From: Candidatus Gastranaerophilales bacterium
GTDB taxonomy: Bacteria > Cyanobacteriota > Vampirovibrionia > Gastranaerophilales > Gastranaerophilaceae
Direction: 5' to 3'
Length of the DNA: 17,978 nucleotides
Assembly (NCBI GenBank): GCA_910587375.1
Contig: CAJULR010000043.1
Span: forward strand, 1-17,978
Below, piece after piece: positions 13,301 through 17,978 of this stretch. Under the pieces are notes generated by a model that was not told the DNA's origin, did not search any database, and saw nothing but the letters and a program-made list of their open reading frames with translations. Numbering within the stretch: the first letter of the stretch is position 1; every line of letters starts with the position of its first letter. The position numbers and the translations under genes were made by a program.

Positions 13301-16249
13301 TTACAGCGGCTTAATTTTAGCAATTTTTGGGTCCAAAAGTCTTTTGCCGGATTCTTCAAATTCAATCTGTAAAAGACATCTGTTTGAATATTTTACAACC
13401 TTCAAAATGCTTCCTGCGCCGTATTTTTGGTGCCCCACCTTCATGCCTTCCATAAATTCATATTCATAAGGCTCTTCATCTTCTTCCTCATTGTTAAATA
13501 TAGGAAGCGTGCTTTCTGTGTTTTGGGCCTGGTTTTTAATCTTATTTAAATCTATTGATACATTTTCATTTATCTGGAGCCTGTTTTTAGACGTTTCAGC
13601 TTTCTTTGTTTCGCCAATAACCTCTTCAAACCTTGCTTCGATAGATTTATTTGCAAGCTCTTTTAAAGAAACGCCATCTTCATCAACGGTTTCTGGCTCC
13701 AAAACAGCAGGTTCAACAGCCTTAGGCTCTTCTTCTGTAAAATCGTCAATCTTTAAAATCGGTTTTTCTTTTACAATTATTATGGCTTCTTCTGGTTTTT
13801 GCTTTACCTTTTGCACAGGCTGTACTTCCGGCACGGCCTGTTCTTCAGCAGATTGTGCTTCCGCCGCAGGTTCCACTTCTGTTGTATGTTTTTCTTCTGT
13901 TTGCCCTTCTTCTGTTTCTTCTACAGGCTCAACGTTAAGAGAATCGTTAACTACGGCCTCAAGATTTTGAGGTGCGGCAGATTCAGTATTTTCTTCTGTT
14001 GAGGGTTCCTGATTAGCCCCGGAAAGATTTTCGTTACTATCTTCTTCTAAAGTTTTTTTTACATTATCATCAGCATGGGCTGTGTGAGCCTCTTTTTGCA
14101 AATCTTCAAGAGAATCTTCATCTAAATTAACAGGCTTTACACTTGCTTGTTCTTTATTTTCGGACTCTTTTTCTGCGGCAACTTCTTCTTTTGCCTGGGC
14201 TTCGATTTCATTTGCAAGCTCTTCGTTTATTTTTTCACTCATCGCCGCATTTTCAATCATATCAGATGTTATAACTTCATCTTCATCTTGAACGTTTTCC
14301 GTATTTGTTTCTGCGTTTACCTCTTCAGGGTTTATAAAATAATCCAAATCCTCTTCTGCAACAGGAATTTCAGGAATTGGAGCCGCATTTACATTTTCGG
14401 CATTGCCTGAATTATCTTTTGCGGCCTCTTTTTCAACCTCTTTTATATATTCTTCATCATTTTTAAGGCTTGCTTCGATAAGTTCTGCCATTTCAGCATT
14501 TTCGGCCTCAGGGGCAGATTCATCAGCGTATTCATTGGCCGTTTCATTTGTCGCCTCATTTACAGCCTCGTCCAAATGATTTGAAACAATATCAGGAATT
14601 ATTCCTCGTGTGGAATCATCCACCTCTTCAAGCGTATATGGAAGCTCCTCAGGCTCTTCTGTTTCTTCCTTAAGCTCTTCTTCAGATACATCAGACTCTT
14701 CTTCTCTTGAAAGCTCTTCTGAAGCAGGCTCTTCAATTTCATCTACAGGCAGAAGTTCATACCCTTTTTCAGCTTCTTCTGTGGCTGCAGAAACATTTTC
14801 CACATCCGCAGTTTCATCAGTCTTTTTTTCAGTGTCTGCTGGAACCTCCGGCATAACTTCATCTAAAGAAACCTCTTCTGCAAGGCGTGAACCTTGGGGC
14901 GTTTTTTGGCTTGGTTGAATATGAACATTTTTCAATTCAAAATCCCCGCCTGCAAGCTCAACAGAGGTCATTTCCTCCAATTCAAGGTTAAGGTCAATAT
15001 AGATTTTTTTGTCTTCAAATTTATGTAAATCTTCTTCGTCAAAAATGTAGTTCTTTAAAACGAACATAAAATCTTTAGTGTCTTCACCAAAAATTACAAA
15101 CGAAGTTGGGTTAAGCGCGCCTATTTGCGGATTTGCAAACCCAAAATCGCGCCTTGGGTTTAGGGTTTTGTATAAAATATAGTTTCTGACATGCTCCATT
15201 AAATGCGGAAGCTTTGCAAAACCGTATGAAACGCTTGAAATAATGCTTAATTTTGGATTATTTAGATATAAATCGTTAATTATTTCAGGGTTTGAATTGT
15301 TTTCATTAAATCTAAGAAGCAAATAGCTTTCTGTGTCTTTAATTTGTCTGATTACAAATTCAAGAAAATCTTTGTGCCATTCAAGTTTTAAATTTGAAAG
15401 GTCGATAATTACGGCGTCTTCCTTGGCCATTGCCTTTGAAATTGCCTGAAATTCTTTTTTAGAGCGGCTGAACAAACCTTCGTTCCAAAATCTTTTAAGT
15501 TTATTTAAAAGCATTTTAAGCCCGAGAGCCGGAGTTGCCTTATATTGCTGTTCTATAACCTTTATGAACCTTGGAAAAGGAATGTATTTATCTTCAGATG
15601 ACTCTACAAAATTTTTCAGTTCGATAAAAGTGTCTTCAAGCTCTGTTTGCACATCTAAAGTGGCATGGCCCAAGGCTTTTTCCCATATGTAATCGAGCGA
15701 ATAAAAATCCAAGGGCAATTTAAAATCGTTAATTGCTTTAATTCTTTTTGCATTTTTGATATTTAAATTTCCGGTATAGTCAATCGCGACAACCTTTTTA
15801 TGGGATTTTAATTTCTGTGCAATGTTTTCAAACGCACAGTTTACTTCATCCAATTTATCCGCAAAAACAACAGGGTTATGATTAAAGAAATCCAAGCTGA
15901 CATTTACAACCTTGTCATTTTTGGCGCTAAGCCCAAATGGAACAGTTTCTTTTTCAATATTTACGCATTTTTCAATCTCTTCAATTTTAATTCTTGCAAT
16001 TTCGCATTCTCTTGAAGGAGTGAAATTGTCATAAGGCACAACCTGCTGGTCGGGCAAAATTCTGTATACGAGCCTAATTGTTGCAACATTTTCTTCTGCA
16101 TTAAATTTATCATCGTAAATTTCGACAATTTGGCCCAAAAAATTATCTTCGCCATCCCTTACGATTAAAAAGTCGCTAAGGCAGAGCCCATCTGTCTTTG
16201 GGTTAAAAATAAGTCTTATAGTATCATTTTTGGTTTGAATAACTCTCAT
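13301..16249 (-). CDS. HerA-like pseudo-ATPase with acidic linker and PcrA/UvrD-type Tudor domain
   Basis: I read three regions in this 982-residue protein. Residues 1-65 resemble the HAS barrel that opens HerA-type ATPases (LSDFLIVRDGEDNFLGQIVEIYDD). Residues 100-405 follow the HerA ATPase scaffold in order: a strand and loop at 125-140, VVAIDYTGN at 153-161, a Walker B-like AVIIDLSNL at 279-287, and LSIISSVSYGFAKLP with NYILYKTLNPRRDF at 334-369. The Walker A G-x-x-x-x-G-K-S/T is missing and reads NPVVFADKLDEVN, and the usual E-E-A-H is also absent, so ATP hydrolysis looks lost. Residues about 430-925 are Glu-rich and probably disordered. Residues 931-982 (MKVGHQKYGAGSILKV...LLQIEFEESGKRLL) match the C-terminal Tudor-like domain of PcrA/UvrD helicases, which contacts RNA polymerase in PcrA. 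No clear ribosome binding site precedes the ATG. Function is unknown. Confidence 0.75.
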   Translation of the reverse strand: MRVIQTKNDTIRLIFNPKTDGLCLSDFLIVRDGEDNFLGQIVEIYDDKFNAEENVATIRLVYRILPDQQVVPYDNFTPSRECEIARIKIEEIEKCVNIEKETVPFGLSAKNDKVVNVSLDFFNHNPVVFADKLDEVNCAFENIAQKLKSHKKVVAIDYTGNLNIKNAKRIKAINDFKLPLDFYSLDYIWEKALGHATLDVQTELEDTFIELKNFVESSEDKYIPFPRFIKVIEQQYKATPALGLKMLLNKLKRFWNEGLFSRSKKEFQAISKAMAKEDAVIIDLSNLKLEWHKDFLEFVIRQIKDTESYLLLRFNENNSNPEIINDLYLNNPKLSIISSVSYGFAKLPHLMEHVRNYILYKTLNPRRDFGFANPQIGALNPTSFVIFGEDTKDFMFVLKNYIFDEEDLHKFEDKKIYIDLNLELEEMTSVELAGGDFELKNVHIQPSQKTPQGSRLAEEVSLDEVMPEVPADTEKKTDETADVENVSAATEEAEKGYELLPVDEIEEPASEELSREEESDVSEEELKEETEEPEELPYTLEEVDDSTRGIIPDIVSNHLDEAVNEATNETANEYADESAPEAENAEMAELIEASLKNDEEYIKEVEKEAAKDNSGNAENVNAAPIPEIPVAEEDLDYFINPEEVNAETNTENVQDEDEVITSDMIENAAMSEKINEELANEIEAQAKEEVAAEKESENKEQASVKPVNLDEDSLEDLQKEAHTAHADDNVKKTLEEDSNENLSGANQEPSTEENTESAAPQNLEAVVNDSLNVEPVEETEEGQTEEKHTTEVEPAAEAQSAEEQAVPEVQPVQKVKQKPEEAIIIVKEKPILKIDDFTEEEPKAVEPAVLEPETVDEDGVSLKELANKSIEARFEEVIGETKKAETSKNRLQINENVSIDLNKIKNQAQNTESTLPIFNNEEEDEEPYEYEFMEGMKVGHQKYGAGSILKVVKYSNRCLLQIEFEESGKRLLDPKIAKIKPL

Positions 16250-16283
16250 TCGCTTCGCTTAAATTCCCATAATTTCCGTAAAT

Positions 16284-16300
16284 ATTATAAGTTTATTATA
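16284..16300 (-). promoter_or_regulatory. Tandem -10 boxes for the 982-residue gene
   Basis: On the minus strand, two TATAAT hexamers lie at 16295-16300 and 16284-16289. The second has a TTTGTG 16 bases upstream (16306-16311). A leader of about 30 bases would precede the ATG at 16249. The region overlaps the opposite-facing glycosyltransferase promoter. Confidence 0.4.
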
Positions 16301-16318
16301 CAACACACAAATTTATTG

Positions 16319-16324
16319 TAAAAT
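16319..16324 (+). promoter_or_regulatory. -10 box of the glycosyltransferase gene (possibly leaderless)
   Basis: TAAAAT lies seven bases before the ATG at 16332, and no Shine-Dalgarno sequence is visible. A weak TTATAC (16296-16301) is 17 bases upstream. The geometry matches the promoters at 10508-10536 and 12215-12223. Confidence 0.4.
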
Positions 16325-16331
16325 ATAAATC

Positions 16332-17291
16332 ATGAATGAAATCGAATTTAGCATAATAATCCCTTTGTATAATCAGGAAAAGTATATTGAGAGGTGCCTG
16401 AAAAGCGCAATAGAACAGGGTTTTAAGGGAAATTACGAAATAATTATTGTAAACGACGGTTCAACAGATAAAAGCGGTGAAATTTTAAAAAAATTTAACG
16501 ATAAGAAATTAAAAATTTTTGAAAACAAAAATTCAGGCCCAGCGTATTCAAGAAATTTCGGCATTAAAAAAGCAGAAGGAAAATATATTGTTTTTCTTGA
16601 TTCTGACGACACTTTGGATAAAAATGCCCTGCAAACATTTTACAATACAAATAATGGAAAAAATTTAAATGCAGATATTGTTTTTGCTCCTTATTATGTA
16701 ATCAGAGAGCATAAAAACGATATGAAGATTTATTTTCCTTTGAAAAAATTTGCCAATTTTGACGGATTTTTAAACATTGAAAATACAGACGGAGAGGTTT
16801 TGAAGGGAAATTTTGAACCTTGGGCAAAAGCATACAAAAAAGATTTTCTTATTCAAAACGGAATAATTTTTGAAGAAGCCCGCCTTGCAGAGGATTTGCC
16901 ATTTTTTTACAATGCAGTTTTAAATACGGAAAAAATTCTTACCGCAAATACTCCTGTATACTTCTATAGAAGAGGGCACAAGAATTTTCTTAAAGAAGGA
17001 AAATATGACTGGGGCGATGAAGTAATTAAGATTTTTCAAAAAAGTGATGAAATTTTTCAAAACCAAAAATTTTGGCATGACAAAAAAAATTACAGCACTA
17101 TAGAAAAAATTTATGCAAAAAATTGCCTAAACATTTGTCTTTTTTGGGCAAGAAGATTTAAAAAACTCAAAAAAAGATGGGCATTTTATAAATTTTGCGG
17201 GGGCTTTTTAAGCAGATACGGACTATCGACAGAATTCTATATAAAGCTTTTTATCCGCAATTTGGTTGATATTTTACAAAATAAATGTTAA
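16332..17291 (+). CDS. Glycosyltransferase family 2
   Basis: This 319-residue enzyme has a GT-A fold at its N-terminus and probably transfers a sugar from a nucleotide donor during synthesis of a surface polysaccharide. The opening FSIIIPLYNQEKYIERCLKS is the classic family 2 start. NDGSTD at 41-46 binds the nucleotide, SGPAYSRNFGI at 68-78 is the next conserved segment, and DSDD at 90-93 is the metal-binding motif. An E-D-L-P-F segment near residues 190-196 fits the acceptor side where the catalytic base usually lies. The last 80 residues are rich in Lys and aromatics, which may help membrane association, though no membrane helix is evident. Donor and acceptor cannot be told. It stands alone between a divergent gene and the tRNA promoter. 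Confidence 0.92.
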   Translation: MNEIEFSIIIPLYNQEKYIERCLKSAIEQGFKGNYEIIIVNDGSTDKSGEILKKFNDKKLKIFENKNSGPAYSRNFGIKKAEGKYIVFLDSDDTLDKNALQTFYNTNNGKNLNADIVFAPYYVIREHKNDMKIYFPLKKFANFDGFLNIENTDGEVLKGNFEPWAKAYKKDFLIQNGIIFEEARLAEDLPFFYNAVLNTEKILTANTPVYFYRRGHKNFLKEGKYDWGDEVIKIFQKSDEIFQNQKFWHDKKNYSTIEKIYAKNCLNICLFWARRFKKLKKRWAFYKFCGGFLSRYGLSTEFYIKLFIRNLVDILQNKC

Positions 17292-17307
17292 TTTAAACAG
17301 AAATTAC

Positions 17308-17336
17308 TTGACAGTTTGTTTTGTCTTGAATAACAT
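17308..17336 (+). promoter_or_regulatory. Strong promoter of the tRNA-tuf cluster
   Basis: A perfect -35 TTGACA (17308-17313) is followed after exactly 17 bases by TAACAT (17331-17336), four of six matches to the -10 consensus. Transcription would begin near 17343, about 48 bases before the first tRNA. No other clear promoter or terminator is visible up to tuf, so one transcript may carry all three tRNAs and tuf. Confidence 0.75.
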
Positions 17337-17390
17337 GTTACTATTGAATTCTTGCTTGTAATTTCAAAAATTTGTTATCACAGCAAAAAT

Positions 17391-17462
17391 GCCGATGTAG
17401 CTCAATGGTAGAGCAACGGTTTTGTAAACCGTAGGTTGCGGGTTCGAGTCCCATCATCGGCT
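17391..17462 (+). tRNA. tRNA-Thr (anticodon TGT)
   Basis: The acceptor arm GCCGATG pairs with CATCGGC (17455-17461), followed by discriminator T. The anticodon stem ACGGT/ACCGT encloses TTTGTAA, giving anticodon TGT for Thr. The T-arm contains GGTTCGAGTCC. No CCA is encoded. Confidence 0.95.
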
Positions 17463-17504
17463 AATTTTTAAAAATTGAACATTTACAAATTAATGATTTA
17501 TTTA

Positions 17505-17629
17505 AACCCGCCTTTGCGGCAGGGGTCTTACATGCCCATGTGGCGCAGGGACTCTGCCGAATAAAAGCTGACTAAATGTCAGGTTTTATGAGAGGAAGTA
17601 CTCCCTTAGCCAAAGGCTAAAAGTAATAA
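17505..17629 (+). other. Structured spacer between the two tRNA-Thr genes
   Basis: This 125-base stretch encodes no gene but can fold into at least three hairpins. CGGCAGGGGTC (17517-17527) pairs with GGACTCTGCCG (17549-17559), one mismatch and two G-U, enclosing ACATG-CC-CATGT (17530-17541). ATAAAA-G-CTGAC pairs with GTCAG-G-TTTTAT (17561-17589). TTAGCC-AAA-GGCTAA lies at 17606-17620. It also contains the first 17 bases of the following tRNA-Thr. It could be a decayed tRNA copy, a processing element of the polycistronic tRNA, or an unknown small RNA. Confidence 0.55.
17534..17550 (+). repeat. Direct repeat of the tRNA-Thr(GGT) 5' end
   Basis: GCCCATGTGGCGCAGGG is identical to 17630-17646, the acceptor and D-arm start of the following tRNA-Thr. 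The next bases, ACTC, also match that tRNA if its GTAGCGC is skipped, and ACTCCCTT at 17600-17607 matches its anticodon stem region. No matching 3' half exists here, so this copy is not a functional tRNA. Confidence 0.8.
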
Positions 17630-17701
17630 GCCCATGTGGCGCAGGGGTAGCGCACTCCCTTGGTAAGGGAGAGGCCACGAGTTCAAATCTCGTCATGGGC
17701 A
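17630..17701 (+). tRNA. tRNA-Thr (anticodon GGT)
   Basis: GCCCATG pairs with CATGGGC (17694-17700), with discriminator A. The anticodon stem CTCCC/GGGAG encloses TTGGTAA, giving anticodon GGT for Thr. The T-arm is ACGAG-TTCAAAT-CTCGT. No CCA is encoded. It complements the TGT isoacceptor upstream. Confidence 0.95.
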
Positions 17702-17739
17702 AAATAAATCAAAATTCACCAGAATTTTTTAGTAAATAT

Positions 17740-17822
17740 GGGTAGATGCCCGAGTGGCTAAAGGGAGCAGACTGTAAATCTGCCGTCTAACGACTACGGT
17801 GGTTCGAATCCACCTCTGCCCA
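17740..17822 (+). tRNA. tRNA-Tyr (anticodon GTA)
   Basis: GGGTAGA pairs with TCTGCCC (17815-17821), one G-U, with discriminator A. The stem GCAGA/TCTGC encloses CTGTAAA, giving anticodon GTA. The long variable arm expected of bacterial tRNA-Tyr is present (about 17784-17799). No CCA is encoded. Confidence 0.94.
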
Positions 17823-17893
17823 TTTTTTTAAAACAATAATCAACCAATTAAAAATAAACCCAAATAAAAATACAAAAAGGAGAATCAAATCTT

Positions 17894-17978
17894 ATGGCTA
17901 GAGAAAAATTTGAAAGAACCAAGCCGCACGTTAACGTTGGTACCATTGGTCACGTAGACCACGGTAAAACAACTTTAA
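17894..17978 (+). CDS. tuf: Elongation factor Tu, N-terminal fragment cut by the window edge
   Basis: Only the first 28 codons are visible. They read as the EF-Tu opening, with REKFERTKPHVNVGTIGH and the GTP-binding P-loop GHVDHGKT at residues 19-26. EF-Tu brings aminoacyl-tRNA to the ribosome in a GTP-dependent way. A ribosome binding site AAGGAG (17877-17882) lies 11 bases before the ATG. The gene follows three tRNA genes, as tufB does in Escherichia coli. The rest lies beyond the window, so completeness cannot be judged. Confidence 0.95.
   Translation, partial: MAREKFERTKPHVNVGTIGHVDHGKTTL

Noticed and set aside
13491..14918. Long serine- or phenylalanine-rich open frames on the plus strand opposite the 982-residue gene
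   Set aside because: They mirror the GAA/GAG-rich acidic segment (TTC/CTC on the other strand), have no ribosome binding sites, and show biased composition without domains.
17461..17480. Small AATTTTTAAAAATT hairpin after tRNA-Thr(TGT) as a terminator
   Set aside because: It has no GC pairs and no U-tract, so it would not be stable, and the cluster appears to be one transcript.
1..17978. CRISPR array, insertion sequence or prophage genes
   Set aside because: No regularly spaced repeats, transposase, integrase or phage structural genes are present. The only notable direct repeat is the 17-base tRNA-derived one.

Overview
The window is an AT-rich, gene-dense stretch of bacterial chromosome. 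It holds thirteen protein-coding genes (the last cut by the window edge), three tRNA genes and no mobile element or CRISPR array. The gene set points to a Cyanobacteria-related, non-photosynthetic gut lineage (Melainabacteria/Vampirovibrionia, e.g. Gastranaerophilales). The clues are the tig-clpP-clpX order, a secreted protein with S-layer homology (SLH) domains in the same operon, a receiver-STAS regulator, a secreted protein built of short repeats, tRNAs without an encoded CCA end, and AT-rich sequence. This assignment is an inference from gene content and is only moderately secure; a Firmicutes-like low-GC host is the main alternative.

Layout. Positions 80-4554 (+) form one probable operon for protein quality control: trigger factor, ClpP and ClpX, followed after only 20 bases by the SLH-domain protein, and closed by a bidirectional hairpin terminator at 4577-4614. 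Positions 4659-6723 (-) carry two unrecognised genes. The larger one contains what I read as a divergent RelA/SpoT-type nucleotidyltransferase domain. Positions 6902-9529 (+) encode the disaggregase ClpB, with its own terminator. Positions 9595-10500 (-) encode a receiver-STAS regulator, divergent from a phosphoglucomutase/phosphomannomutase at 10594-12111 (+). Positions 12230-13207 (+) encode a secreted or membrane-anchored repeat protein that converges on a 982-residue minus-strand protein (13301-16249). That protein reads as a HerA-like ATPase that has lost its Walker A motif, followed by about 500 residues of acidic linker and a PcrA/UvrD-type C-terminal Tudor domain. A family 2 glycosyltransferase (16332-17291, +) is divergent from it. 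The window ends with a tRNA-Thr(TGT), tRNA-Thr(GGT), tRNA-Tyr(GTA), tuf cluster behind a strong TTGACA promoter.

How it works together. ClpP/ClpX degrade proteins, trigger factor folds nascent chains and ClpB rescues aggregates, so a large part of the window is proteostasis. The mutase and glycosyltransferase fit cell-surface polysaccharide synthesis. The tRNA-tuf cluster feeds translation elongation.

Most worth a second look: the cryptic RelA/SpoT-like protein and its small downstream neighbour; the pseudo-HerA/Tudor protein; a structured spacer between the two tRNA-Thr genes that repeats the first 17 bases of the second; and three genes whose -10 box sits 6-7 bases before the ATG with no ribosome binding site, which suggests leaderless mRNAs.
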